A stretch of 64,000 nt of DNA from Salminus brasiliensis. Its lineage: Eukaryota; Chordata; Actinopteri; Characiformes; Bryconidae. The notes below the pieces were generated by a model that saw only the letters and a list, made by a program, of their open reading frames with translations, was not told the DNA's origin and made no database searches. Below, one piece after another: positions 23,850 to 35,812 of this stretch; position 1 is the stretch's first letter, and every line of letters begins with the position of its first letter. The DNA is taken from the NCBI RefSeq assembly GCF_030463535.1, contig NC_132880.1:31984342-32048341 (forward strand). The letters run 5' to 3'. The translations under genes and the position numbers were made by a program.

Positions 23850-25045
23850 TCACTTTCAATCTTGATTTTGGTTAAACTTTCATTAAAGGCATGTAGCAGA
23901 TGCTCTTTTTCAGAGCAACAAAAGTGCTTCGCTGTTTACTCAGACAATATCCTTGGCTAATTTGTATAGACTAGGGTCTAGGAGATACCTCAAGCGAGAT
24001 GCTGCCAAATACAAAAGTCAGTATGGAGACCTAGATACACGATACTCGACATACTGTTCCTTGCCTGAATGTCAAACAAATCAAGTAAGACCTTACCAAG
24101 AGTACAATTGTAAGCTTTAATAAGTGCAAGATAAGTGTTCAGTCTACATTCAAAGATAGCAAGCGACTCGATGTTCAGACTAGGGAAGCACCGTTCTGAC
24201 ACTAGGATCAGATATCGGTCTGATACTAGCAAAATAAGCTGGATCGGGTATTGGATAAACCAAAGGACCGATCCATTCACGGAAACCGATTCTCGCACCG
24301 CCGGTATTCTGAGCTTCATAACCCAGGATCAGAGTAAGCTACAGCCATCATACACATATAATAGCAAACAGCAAGATCCCCCCTGTCTAACCAGTATGCA
24401 CTCAACATGTCATTAACTATCATCAAGTAATCCAGCTCGTCCTCCATATAGGAAGAACCAAGAAGGGAAGAGCTACTATCTCCTCTTTAGTCTCACAGAC
24501 TTTGAATTTCAAAATAAAAGTCCTGAGCCCAGACTACACTGTGCTGAGGTCCAGCACAGTTATTCACTTTAGTGACCAATAAACAGAAATTGGGTTCATT
24601 TATATCTGTGTTAATTTGTTAGAGTTTGTTGTAGGTTAGTAAAGTAATGATTACGTCAATTCTGATTCTTTAAGTCTCTCCAAGATGGTCAAGGATATGG
24701 TTTATTAATTTAACAATGGTAGCAGATCGGAATCGGGTATCAGCAGATACGCAAAGTTCATGTATCGGAACAGAAAAGGTGGATCAGTGCATCCCTAGTT
24801 TAGACACCCAGGGGAAGTGCGTTCCACCACTTCAGTGCCAGGACAGAATGAAGCCCGGGTGCATCCGAAAGGATGGTGGGTCAAGCCAAGCTGTACTTGA
24901 AGTTTGAAAGGCTTTTGGTATACACTGTGTTTTTGACCACAGCTGGTCTATTCTTGGCTTTGTAGGCCTGTGTCAGGGTTTTGAATTTGATGCAGGTAGC
25001 TACAGGAAGCCAGTGAAGAGAATGCAGTAGGGAATTTTTTGCAGA
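23850..25045 (-). mobile_element. interspersed repeat with LINE-type RT tail, split by a hAT MITE
   Basis: The two flanks, 23850-24180 and 24798-25045, form one degenerate repeat interrupted by the 24181-24797 insertion. On the minus strand near 25020-24930 it reads SLHWLPVATCIKFKTLTQAYKAK, the conserved C-terminal motif of many fish LINE ORF2 proteins (W-L-P-V, F-K-T-L, Y-K-A). The other half holds a run found in many fish repeats (GGCATGTAGCAGATGCTC near 23888). No intact frame remains. Confidence 0.55.
24181..24797. mobile_element. hAT-type MITE, 617 bp, with 8-bp target duplication
   Basis: The termini are TAGGGAAGCAC (left) and the inverse of TAGGGATGCAC (right), matching at 10 of 11 bases. 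The flanks are GTTCAGAC (24173-24180) and GTTTAGAC (24798-24805), a 7/8 match, as expected for the 8-bp duplication made by hAT transposases. The inner ends repeat GATCGG/CCGATC words typical of fish non-autonomous hAT elements. No transposase is encoded. Confidence 0.85.
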
Positions 25046-26769
25046 CATTCTTATATTTTGTTTTCAAGAGATGTTTTTTTTCGCATTAGTAGTATTCCAT
25101 CAAATGGGTAGTTAGGTATGTTTTCTAGCTGAATTAAGAAGTCAGGCCTTTTCGGATATGGCAAATCACAATTTATATGCTCAATTTCTTCTGAAATCAA
25201 GGGGATTAGTGGTAAGCCTGTCCTTGCTTTGCTGTAGCAACAGCAGCCTTTTCTCATTTGGGAAGTCTTTATATTAGATGTTGGAACTTTCAGCCATAAG
25301 GGCATTAGTGAGGTCTGGTACTAATGTTGGATGTCTTAGCTCCACAGCCTTCTTGCCATTGGACATGGTGAACATCACTTAGAACATGGTGCTCAAGTGT
25401 GGCTGCTTCAAAGAATCTAATTGTACTTTCAAAATGCTTTTCTGTAGAGAAATTAAAAACTGGTAAAAATCCCAACTATAGCACAGGTAGGCCTGTATGA
25501 TGAATGTGTTATTGGTTTTATACCACTCTGGAGAAAGGATTCCACATTTGATCTGAAGGTGGACATTCAGAAGGTCACTCAAATCTCCCTCTCCTACTGT
25601 GCACAAGTACCTCTCAGTGGACCCACAGATTAACTTGCTGGAGGGGGACGGGACGGTCACAGCCATTTGTCCAGCTCAGCAGTTTGTTTTCCCGGTGAGC
25701 AGAGGACAGATGTAAGGACAGAAGTTCAGGAGCGAATGGCTGATCACTTATCTCTCCCCAAGGTGCACCTCCCCACTCTGCGATAAATCAGCAGCAAAAC
25801 CCACCGACAGTCCTGTTTCCCCACTTTTTCATCTCTTTCTTACTTTCGCCAGTCTGAAAAACCTGTAAGCCGACAGGATGTATTGAGATGCTTGGTAAAT
25901 GGGATCATTTCACTCAAACTATTTTTACTCCAAGTCGAGTCCCTTAGGATACACATTTTCTTAATTATATGGAAGATTATTTGTTTAGCTAGCTTAGATT
26001 TGCTTGTTCAACCCTAAGGCCAGGTGGTCAACCATTATATAAATACGACGCATTCCTAAGAGAAGGTAGCGTATGGGGAACGACTACATGCTGAAGGTAA
26101 GTGAAGGGGTATAGGAGACGTGCCCAGTATGCAAAAAGATAATGCCAGGAGTCAATAGGAAAGTTTCAGGAACTGCATGTGGGAGCGCTATTCAAAGGCC
26201 TTGGCGTGCAAGACTGAGAAGCTTTGTAGTGTTGATCTGTGTGCCTGGGTACGCATTTGCAAATCCTTAATCAACCAGCTACACTGTTTAACACTATATC
26301 AGGGTGAAATCTGTTGGCCTACACATGGCTTATCTGTTTTGCTTGTTCATGCAAAGTCTTTTAGATTTCCTTGTCTGAGTGACTAAAAATCCCAAATCAG
26401 GTGAACAAAATGTAGTTGCTTGTTTACAGTGTAGGTAAACAAAATAAAAAACAATTAAAAGGTTGCTATTTTTTTACTATTTTATTTTTTGATGGCAATA
26501 ACAATCGTATGCTGTAATCAGAATCAGTATAAAAATAGAATCTCCTTATTCCACCAATTTTGTTATGCATACAAAAATGTAGCATTATAAGCTGCTTAGA
26601 CAAGCACACAAACTAAACCAAATATTATATATATTTGGAATATTATTATATGATATTATATTATATTAACATAAATAAAAATATATGTTAAATAAGCTAA
26701 AATATGTGGAAAGTTAAAATCCATTGTTATTTACAGCATGTTTTTTACAGAATGATATGAACATGTGTT
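25046..26769. other. intergenic, mostly unassigned repeat debris
   Basis: A short reverse-orientation piece near 25261-25330 reads like the C-terminal transposase remnant of family M (ACCTCACTAATGCCCTTATG on the minus strand). The rest is unassigned; 26400-26760 is very AT-rich. Confidence 0.45.
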
Positions 26770-28400
26770 CAGTTATGCAGGGGTGGATTATGGCATAAAG
26801 TGTCCTGGCAGTGGAGTAATAAGGGCTATGAAGTTCTATTTAAAGTGTGAGGTGTCCACAGTTAATAAGGGCCACAGCCCTGGGAGAAAAACTGTTAGCA
26901 TGTCTAGGTGTGTTGACTTTGGTAGTCCTGAGTCTTCTACCAGAGGGGAGTGGTTGGAAGAACTGCTGTCCAGGGTGGGAAGGGTCGGCTATAGTCCTGC
27001 CAACGCACTTCATGACCCTGCTGTTATAAATGTCCTGAAGTGTTGGCAGAGTACACCCAATGATCCTCTCTGTTGTCCTGATTATGTGCTGGGGCTTGGC
27101 TCGATCTACTGAGGTGGACAGTCCAAACCAGGTGGTTATAGATGATGTGAGAATGGACTTGATGGTCGCTGCGCAGAATTTGGATCATGGAATTTCTCAG
27201 CCTCAGGAGAAGCATTCTCCTCTGGCCTCTTTTGGCTATGCAAACCGTGTTCACCTCTCATTTCAGGTCCCTGGATATGGAACGTCAGTAGTTTCGCAGT
27301 GGAAAGCACAGAGCTATGAATGTTGAGGGTTGGTAGAGAGAATGCGGCGCCACCACCTCTACAGTCTTTTGTTGCATTCCGCACCAGCTGCTTAAGTTCT
27401 TCTCTGTAGAAAGACTCATCGCCATTGGACACCATTCTTCTAGTTCTTCATAGATTGGTCCTTGGAGATGCACTTCTTGTTGTCAAGAGTGATGAGCAGT
27501 GGTGAGAGCACACTTTCCTTGTGGCACTCCAGTACTGAAGGGTCTAAGTGTCTGACACTTGCTCTTCTAGCCAGACCTGCTGTCTCCCATTGTCCAGGAA
27601 ATCCGTGATCGTCCAGCAGGTGAAATCTGGCACCATCAGCTCAGACAGTTTGACCTGCAGGAGCTCTGGAAAAGCCGTGTTAAAAACCGAGCTGAAGCAG
27701 TTTGCAACCAGAACTCTAGCACAGGTTATGCTGTAGCGTGAAGTGCAGATCCAAATTTACTGCATCACTGACAGACCAGTTAGCCCCTTATGCAAACTGC
27801 AGAGGCTCCAGCAGAGGGTCTGTAATAGCTTTCAGGTGGGCTAGAACTAGGCATTCAAAGACTTTAATGACTACAGAGGTCAGGGCAACCAGCCTGTAGT
27901 CATTTAGTTTTGCCGTGTTTGTGTTTTTGGAGACCAGGATGATAGTTGTGGACTTTAGTCATGTGGGAATGGAGCAACATTTCTAAAAAGAATTGGTGCT
28001 AGTTGATCACAGAAGTGCTTTAGAGTGGAGGGTGGACCCAGAGCTTTTTCACCTTTTGTCACCTAGGGAGCTTTTTAACATCATGTTTATTGATAGTGAG
28101 ATGAGCAGGGGGCAGAGGTGAGAGAGCAGGGCTGAGAATTCTTATTTGCACTTTCTAACCTGCAGTAGATCATTCAGGTTGTTGGTGAGCTGCCGATCAT
28201 TCCAAAGAAGAGGGGGCGGGGGGACCCTCCTTAGCTTGTAGCTGGTGCTCTCTTGGAGGAACTGAAGTTGAGTCATTAGCAGCCATGTGGCTTTTCAGCT
28301 TGTCTAAATATTTTCTCTTTGCTGCCTTAAACCCTTTTCCAGCCTGCATTTGACCTCTTCGTTCAGAGTTTCAAAGAGGTCATTCAAAACAAGTAGAAGA
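26770..28400 (-). mobile_element. CR1/Rex-like LINE relic, reverse transcriptase region
   Basis: Read on the minus strand from 28400 downward, broken frames carry the typical order of a non-LTR reverse transcriptase. NDYRLVALTSVVIKVFECL lies at about 27850-27904. An SSVFNT palm motif lies at about 27680-27700. A degenerate stretch around 27500-27570 corresponds to the usual TGAPQGCVLSPLLF region. Next comes MVSNGDESFYREELKQLVR at about 27380-27435, and finally the terminal AKRGQRRMLLLRLR at about 27190-27245. Several frameshifts and stops break it, the 5' half is missing, and it is dead. The clade (CR1/Rex1-like) is inferred from motif order and wording. Confidence 0.85.
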
Positions 28401-28589
28401 ATTCTGGTAAAATATGATGAAACTTGTATTTATAATGTATTTTTTTTAAATAACATTTGTCCAATCATTTTGTCTTTTTTTTTTTTTTACATCAGAACTA
28501 TTCCCAGACTAGCATCTGCCAGTACACAATGTAAAACAAATGTAATGTAACTGTAATTAATTATGTTATTACATAGAAATTCTGTATAT

Positions 28590-28958
28590 ACTATATGTCC
28601 AAATATTTGTGGACACCCCATCTAATGAATTCATCAGCTACTTTAAATTGCACCCATTGCTGACAGAGAGCTGCAAATGCACACACACACACACACACCA
28701 TGTGTAGTGCCTGTAGAGAAGTACTGCCAATAGAATAGGACATACAAACATAAACATAAACCTATTGACACAATGCACAAAGGGTATAAAGCCTCCCATC
28801 ATTGAGCTGTGGAACAGTGTTCTCTGGAATGATGGTGCTTCATACAGTATGTTTGGAATGAGCTGGGGATAAGCAACCAGATTTTCATCCTTGATTTCGC
28901 AAGAAACAATGAATGAGCAGGTGTCCCGATACTTTTGTCCACACATTCTATCACAATG
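28590..28958 (+). mobile_element. Tc1-derived MITE (family M)
   Basis: The left end TATATGTCCAAATATTTGTG (28592) and the right end reading ATACTTTTGTCCACACATTC (28931) enclose a 370-bp copy with a CA microsatellite (28681-28698) near the left side. The interior TTGAGCTGTGGAACAGTG matches the other copies. Confidence 0.8.
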
Positions 28959-30049
28959 ACAATAATAACTAGACTTCTAGGAGTTATTACATTTTTCTGA
29001 CATTATAGACCAGTGTAACCCTCATGTTATGTTTTTGGAGATTGTGATTGGCAACAGGACGGCATATGATTAAAGCACAGTCCCTTTTTTTTAAACTTTG
29101 GACAGGTTACTGGCAAAAGTTAACTTCATCCTGAACAGCTGCCGTAATGCGGTGGTTAAACACCATGTATTTAGAAAATTGGCTCAGCATCAAGGTGACA
29201 CAAGACTTAAGTGTGTGTCCATTTTATGCCACCTAGCGTCAACATGTGACCAGTATAGTGAAGAATTGGTTAATTGAGAATGTGTCAAGACTGGGCTAAA
29301 GACAGATTGCTGCTGGAGTTTAATCTTACTCAAGACAAGCCATCACTGTTGGTTCACAGATTGAGTCTGCCACAGAACAAGCTGAAGCAAGTGATCGCCG
29401 AAAGATCTCTTCTACCAATCCAGCTAGAGCAAAAGAGACAAAACTGTCCAGTTGGCCAGAATTGGCCATCACAGTGCACACTGTTTAATACATCTTCAGC
29501 TGATTCTGATTCTGCTCACCTAGGATGAGACGTTGAGGCTTTTAGTCTGTCACAACATGGTGAATTGTCTTATAATTATATGAAACCCCGTTCACACACA
29601 CAAATTTAAAATCCTTAGAGGTTGAGAATGCTATTCAGTTGCAATTACATTATTACACATTTGATTACATTGGGGTTATTCAATTTACATGTTATAAATC
29701 AATAAAAGTAATCCACAGCTAATGTCAAAGAAATTGGTATGGATTAAAAATATAGAATCTGCAGTTTCCACAGATTCACTTGGCCTGTTTAAATGAGCTA
29801 CAAGTGAAAAATAATGACTATTAAATTACATTACAATAACTTCTATGTCCTGAACATGCTTCTAGCTTGTTCTAGCAATCACCAGTTAAATGCACCTCAC
29901 ACACACTTACACTACCAAAGCAGCCTAAATCTAGTTAAATTATTATTATTTCAGGTAAAAAGTACCCTTCCAAACAACAGTTAAACTACTGTTAAGCAAC
30001 AGTCACAGTGGGATTTATACAGTGTTTGGTAGATTTTAGGCTGCACAAT
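28959..30049. other. intergenic, no gene seen
   Basis: Unique to weakly repetitive DNA. An 84-codon frame at 29274-29528 has no recognised domain. Confidence 0.5.
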
Positions 30050-31435
30050 CTGTCTTAGGCTACAGTGGAGACTGGAAAACTTTTTGGGTTATAATGAGGT
30101 TCAGTGTAATATTGTTGGGCTACAGTGAGGATTAGAATAATTCTGTTGGGCTGTAGTGGAATCTAGCAGAATTTAATTGGCCTGCAGTGGAGTTTAGCAG
30201 AAGTTTGTAAAGCTACAGTGGAGCTTAGCAGAATTTCACTGAGCTACAGCAGAGATTAACACAATTTCACTGAGCTACAGTGGAGTTTAGCAGAATTTTG
30301 TTGGGCTACAGTGGAGTTTAGCAAATTTTACTGAGCTACAGTGGAGTTTAACACAATTTTGTTGAGCTACAGCGGAGTTTAGCAGAATTTTACCGAGCTA
30401 CAGTGGAGTTTAACACAATTTCACTGAGCTACAGTGGAGTTTAGCAGAATTTTACAGAGCTACAGTGGAGTTTAGCAGAATTTTGTTGGGCTACAGTGGA
30501 GTTTAGCAGAATTTTACCGAGCTACAGTGGAATTTAGCATAATTTTATTGAGCTACAGTGGAATTTAGCAGAATTTTATTGAGCTACAGTGGAATTTAGC
30601 AGAATTGCGTTGGGCTATAGTGGAGTTTAGCAGAATTTTATTGAGCTACAGTGGAATTAAGCAGAATTGTGTTAGGCTATAGTGGAGTTTAGCAGAATTT
30701 TACCAAGCTACAGTGGAGTTTAACACAATTTCACTGAGCTACAGTGGAGTTTAGCAGAATTTTACAGAGCTACAGTGGAGTTTAGCAGAATTTTACCGAG
30801 CTACAGTGGAATTTAGCAGAATTTTATTGAGCTACAGTGGAATATAGCAGAATTGTGTTGGGCTATAGTGGAGTTTAGCGGAATTTTACCAAGCTACAGT
30901 GGAGTTTATCAGAATTTACTTGGGCTACAGTGGAGTTTAGCACATTTTACTGAGCTACAGTGGAGTTTAGCAGAATTTTACCGAGCTACAGTGGAGTTTA
31001 GCAGAATTTTACAGAGCTACAGTGGAATTTAGCAGAATTATGTTGGGCTATAGTGGAATTTAGCAGAATTGTATTGGGCTATAGTGGAGTTTAGCAGGAT
31101 TAAATTTGGGTACCGTGCAGGTTTGCTGAATATTACTGAGCTGCAGTGAAGTTTAGCAGAATTGCGCTCAGTAACAGGTAAGTTCGGATGGAAATTTGTT
31201 CAGCTAAAGTGACAGTTCACATTATTTTGTTTGGCTACAGTCAGATTTAGACAGAATTATTTTCAAGCGGCAGTCAAACGCAGAATTTGTTAGCCTACAG
31301 AAGGGTTTACACTGAAATGTTTTGGACTGGTTTTAGTTATAGACAGAATTTTGTCAGGCTACAGTCAGGTTCAAGTGGAATTATGTTGGGTTGTAGTCGG
31401 CTTTGGACAGTTTTTATCAGTCTACTCAGGTTAGG
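30050..31435 (+). repeat. 31-bp minisatellite
   Basis: Tandem copies begin GAGCTACAGTGGAGTTTAGC and end AGAATTTTACC, with period exactly 31 bp in the core (units at 30364, 30395, 30426). The core (about 30113-31160) is highly regular, and both flanks decay gradually, out to about 31435. Around 40 units in total. A 31-bp unit shifts frame each copy, so it cannot encode a repeat protein. Confidence 0.95.
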
Positions 31436-32299
31436 ATTCCAAATATGGTGCTGTTGGTTGAGTTGGATGTGGAAATGGCCTCCGGCCATATTTGACGTTT
31501 TGTCCTGTACTGAGCAGGTCTTGGCTTTATTAGTATTTGGTATTTGTGGAGCATATTTACCTTTTTTCAGTATGGTTTTATTTGATTGCACTGTATCTGA
31601 GCTAATGTGCTTATGACATGGCTGTGTGGCTCCTCAGTCTGCCTGCAAAGAACACTTATTACAGCGAAAGCGAGTGGGAAAGAGTTAACAGCCTGACAAA
31701 GAAGAACTATAGAGTCAGCATGGGCAAAAAAATATTGCGAATGAGATGGTGGGGGTGGGTTTTTTTTTCTCAAAGTAATGCAGCATTATGTATAAATTGT
31801 ACAAGAAGGGCAGCGGAGGTAGCAGAGCTTAATGTGCAGGGACTCTTTTTCTGCACATCTGAATAGATTAAGGTAAAATGGAATGGAATGTAAGGCTTTT
31901 TTTATTCATCAGCTTAAATAGCTCACCTCCATTCCTTTCTTTCCTTGAGCGGAATTCTCTCGCCGCCTGCGTAAGTGCACCATTTGACTAGATTCATTTT
32001 TTTTGTGCCATAATAGACAGTTTAATGTCATGCACTGCAGCTTTTTGCAGGTATTCTGGCTACACAAAGAGGAAGAATTGGACACCTGTTCTATATGGCT
32101 GCAAGTGGGTAAGTGAGTTAGTGAATGAGAGAAAGGCTTTAATGCCCTTGATACAGTTGTGTAGCGACAGATACACACATACAGTGTGTGAGATTGGAAG
32201 GTTTTTGTGTCTTATATTGCAAGATTTCTAGAGATAACTTGTCCAGCAGTTTAGCAGTCCACTTTACAGATCTGATGGAAGGACACAAACAGGGAATCA
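31436..32299. other. intergenic between the 31-bp array and the CpG block
   Basis: No repeat named. Short frames only. Confidence 0.5.
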
Positions 32300-32400
32300 A
32301 GCAGGAGAGATGGGCATGAAAGCGAGAGGAACTTTGCAGAATGAGAGAGTAGGAGCGAGTAGAAGCAGAGGGCAAATGAAAATGAGGCAGAGGCTGGAAC

Positions 32401-32438
<38 letters not shown>

Positions 32439-33077
32439 GTGCAGGGGGGAAAAACAAAGAGACGTGTGGGTTATCAGCCCGTCTTCTGTTTGTTCATCAG
32501 GACCGCCGTTGTCATCGCTGGCAAAAATGGGAACGGGAGCGCTCCAGAAAGGACAAGAGGGCGTAGTCAGGTGGCGCCACGCCCCGAAAACTTCCCAGCA
32601 TCCCTGTGCCTGTGTTCGGGGTGGACGGCGGAGGATGACACGGCAGGTCAGCTGATTGCTGTGTCACGGAGCTGCTGCTGGCTTTTGCAAGTGCCAGTGC
32701 TCTGGCTAGACGCTCTGGAGTTTTTCCTTTTTTTTTTCCCTTTCCCCTTCCCTTTCCTCCCAGACGCAGTGCGGCACAGCCAGACGGTTGCAGACGGAGG
32801 CAGAGGAGCGCACAGCTGCATTCTCCGGAATCCTGAATCCGGACTCTGGACTCAGGGCTCACCCCAGTTTCGAACACATGAAACGTGTTCGTGTTAAAGC
32901 GGGATCGTTTTCTCCAGGTGAAACGACGATGGGGGGAAAAAAGACAAGAAATCTCACAAACTTGGAATTACGCTGCTGACGAAGGACCAGGAATTTGTTG
33001 CGTGGAGTGTTGTTGCGTGGAGTTTTCAGCTGATGCTGCCGTAGTGTCTCAGTGGCTCGTTGCACATCCTGCAAGAC

Positions 33078-33115
<38 letters not shown>

Positions 33116-33935
33116 GTGCATTCGCCATCATATCTGCGAATCTACGGCAAAGCTGAAGATGCTGGAGCTTGTCACCGAACTCTACGGCGTCTACGGCGGC
33201 AATACTGTGTCTTTCTCGTTCCCCGAACGCAACCAGGCCTGTTTGTCACAGGCCAGCTCTGCTTCTCCGTCTGGTTGCTTCTGGTTCCGGTGCTAGATCT
33301 TCTGGCTTCTTTCTGTGCGGCTCGGCGCTCCCCAAAACGTCGAAACGGCTCAGTGAAATGACCGTACGGAGAGTAGAGAGAGAGAGAGAGCACAGTGCTG
33401 AGCCAGACACGCTGACCTAAATCAGTCCCAGCCATGTCTGGACTCGAGCTAGAGTGAGCGAGGGAGGAGAGGGTGTAGCCAGAGCGTGAGCGAGCAAGTG
33501 AGAATGAGGGAAAGTGAGGGAGAGCGAGAGAAAAAGAGAGCGAGAGACCATCGCTTGCTTTACATGACTGTAATATAAGCCGACGAAGGTTAAAAATGTG
33601 CCCTTTCCTTCCGAACTTCTCTGCTTCCTTTCCTTTCTCGCTTGTCCTCGTTTGCCTGTCTGTAGCTGCGCTCTTATCTGTCTGCCGTTGGGGATGGAAC
33701 GGAGAGTGAGCGAGCAAACGAGAGAGTGCTAGAGATTGTGTGAGGGGAGGGGGGTGCTTATTGCTGCTGCTTTCTCTCTCATTCTCTCTCTCTCTCTCTG
33801 TCTCTTTCTTTCTCTCTCTCTGTTTATTCCCAGCAGACGTTTTTTGCAGTCGCTGTACTGTCTGGGTTGTGCAGGAGCTTCAGTGTCGCACAGGAGAGAA
33901 TGCATCGTCCCCCACAACAAAGAACTCACACACAC

Positions 33936-33976
<41 letters not shown>

Positions 33977-34000
33977 CCTGTCTGCACCTCTAGCGAAAGG
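32300..34000. promoter_or_regulatory. second CpG-rich block with GA/CT repeats
   Basis: CpG frequency is clearly raised relative to the surrounding tens of kilobases, notably at 32500-32700 and 33120-33420. It is mixed with GA/CT and CA microsatellites at 32402-32434, 33077-33116, 33771-33822 and 33926-33974. GA repeats bound by GAGA-type factors and CpG islands both mark vertebrate promoters. No known protein-coding first exon is recognised. Confidence 0.4.
32764..33999 (+). ncRNA. candidate exon of an unidentified plus-strand transcript
   Basis: A 40-base uninterrupted pyrimidine tract (32721-32761) ends in CAG at 32761-32763, as in a strong acceptor. At the other end GCGAAAG is followed by GTAAGA (GT at 34000-34001), an excellent donor. 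The block between is CpG-rich and GA-rich, unlike its flanks, and resembles a promoter or 5' UTR exon. Open frames in it are short and low in complexity (for example residues read from 33159 to 33296), and none resembles a known protein. It could be a long non-coding RNA exon, a 5' UTR exon of a distant gene, or no exon at all. Confidence 0.3.
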
Positions 34001-34001
34001 T

Positions 34002-34797
34002 AAGATGCTTAGGATTGAGTCTGCTGCTGGCAAAATGTGCTGACTCCCCTGTGAATTTGTGCATGTGTGTGAATGTGTTTACAATAACCCCAACACCCAC
34101 TCTGCCTTCTCCCTGATCAGTAACACTGGCATACAAACACACACACACACACACAGAGAAAGGGCACATGCCTTTGCATGGAGAACGGGAAGTCACTAAA
34201 CGAGAATATTAATCCTGTTAGTACAGCGGATTGTGCCAACTGTGCATATTAAGTGTGTTTTCCTCAGATAAGACTGGTGCTGCGGAACAGCTCCAGTGCT
34301 GAGAGTAGCACTCATGCTCTTTCTGGAAGTTTTTAACCCCTAGGCTTAGTCACTAATAACGCATCTTAACTAAAGTGAGTCAGTCCGTAGCTACTCTGAG
34401 AGGAATATGTGCATTTTGTGCTTATTAGAATGAGGAGTTAAAGCGTGGGCCCACAATAACCCCTTTGGAATTAAGGGGTTAACTGTGTTATAATTGCAGA
34501 TCAAGTAGGAGGGACGCATGCTCTTTTTAAGCACTATTGAGATGGGAATTGTTTTTAATGCAGAAGTGTGGTGCGGGAATTATTACCAGAGTACTGCAGT
34601 CATTTTAATCCAGTCCATATCCGGCATAATGGTTACTTTTTACAACTTTTGCCTACTTTAACAACAAAGTGTAGAAGGAACCCCAAGTTATAGGACTCTT
34701 GTTGGTAAACATTCCATCATATTCCTGCATCCCTGTCCTAAATATCATTTAGGGTTGCTGGACCGAACTGTTTACAGTGGTGGTGAATAGAACTGGG
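34002..34797. other. downstream of the candidate donor, intron-like
   Basis: AT-balanced unique DNA with a CA tract at about 34136-34155. No frame of interest. If the exon at 32764-33999 is real, this would be intron. Confidence 0.4.
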
Positions 34798-35080
34798 TAG
34801 GACCAGTGGGCTCCTGGAGCCTGGGGTTGCGGGTTCGATACTCACTCCGCTCACAATCTATGAGGGGTTTTGGCCAACCTCCTTCAAAAAAAAAAGTAGT
34901 GTAGTGATTGGCTATGCTAGATTGGGCCTAGATGTGAAGATGAGTGTGAGAGTAAATGGGTGTGAGTAGTACTCTTTAACTGACTGGCACCCTGGGCATG
35001 GGGTTATTCCTGTCCTGCGCCCAGTGATCCCAGGTAAGCTCTGGACCCACAGCGACCCTGACAAGGAAGAAACAGAAAAG
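34798..35080 (+). mobile_element. SINE with L2/V-SINE-like tail
   Basis: The 5' part holds a B-box-like GCGGGTTCGATACTC (34829). The 3' part, ACTGGCACCCTGGGCATGGG to GGACCCACAGCGACCCTGAC (about 34983-35060), is the tail shared by many fish SINEs and L2-type LINEs. Confidence 0.65.
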
Positions 35081-35329
35081 AATGATTGGGATTCAGAGAG
35101 AGGCCCATGCAGGATATTATAAGGCAAAAACCTCATGTGTCTCCTTGTTCTCATCACCAAGACATCTGAAATTATCTGCAAATAACTATTTACTACATCT
35201 GAACAGGTGATTAATGCAGAAATATTTGGAAAACTCTTTTTTGCATTTTGTCTTGGAGTATGAAGTCACTTGGTAAAGCCTTTACTTTACTTGTGGCCTA
35301 AAACGTTTTGGTCTTCCTCATGGAATGAT

Positions 35330-35812
35330 ACCAGTGCTACTTCAAGTTGCACCCATTACAACACACACACACACACAACTTTGTTGTTGTTTTCTGTAGA
35401 AAAGTACTGCCAATAGAATATGACTCTCTGGAGCAGTTAAACATGAACCTATCGGCACCATGTCTAATGCCAAGCGTGAGCTAGACGGGGTATAAAGCCC
35501 CCCAGTATTGAGCTGTGGAGCAGTAGAACCGTGTTCTCTGGAATGATGGTGCTGATCCATCCAATACTTTTGGGATGAGTTGGGGAGTTAAGGATGAGAT
35601 GGGGCAGTGATCATCTGACATCCTAACCTCATAAACACCCTTGTCGCTAAATGCAATCAAATCCTCACAGCAGTGCTCTGACAGTAGACAGCTCTGGATA
35701 TTAGAGACAGTCACTCCAACAAAAGCAGGACAAACCCTGTTTTAATACCCATGATTTCAATAGAAACAGTGAACAAGCCGGTGTCTCCATACTTTTGTCC
35801 ATACAGTGTGGA
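35330..35812 (+). mobile_element. Tc1-derived MITE (family M)
   Basis: This copy has a CA-repeat, the GACTCTCTGGAGCAG word, CCAGTATTGAGCTGTGGAGC (35502-35521) and the transposase-end remnant. It ends ATACTTTTGTCCATACAGTG. The left terminal repeat is degraded. Confidence 0.75.

Noticed and set aside
25051..25305. 84-codon minus-strand frame reading like a real peptide
   Set aside because: It abuts a Tc1-type transposase remnant in the same orientation and has no domain; most likely transposon debris.
31287..31616. 109-codon frame at the edge of the 31-bp array
   Set aside because: Half of it is decayed minisatellite; the rest has no motif.
33172..33717. 181-codon minus-strand frame in the CpG block
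   Set aside because: Ser/Arg-rich low-complexity product of GA/CT repeats; no domain.
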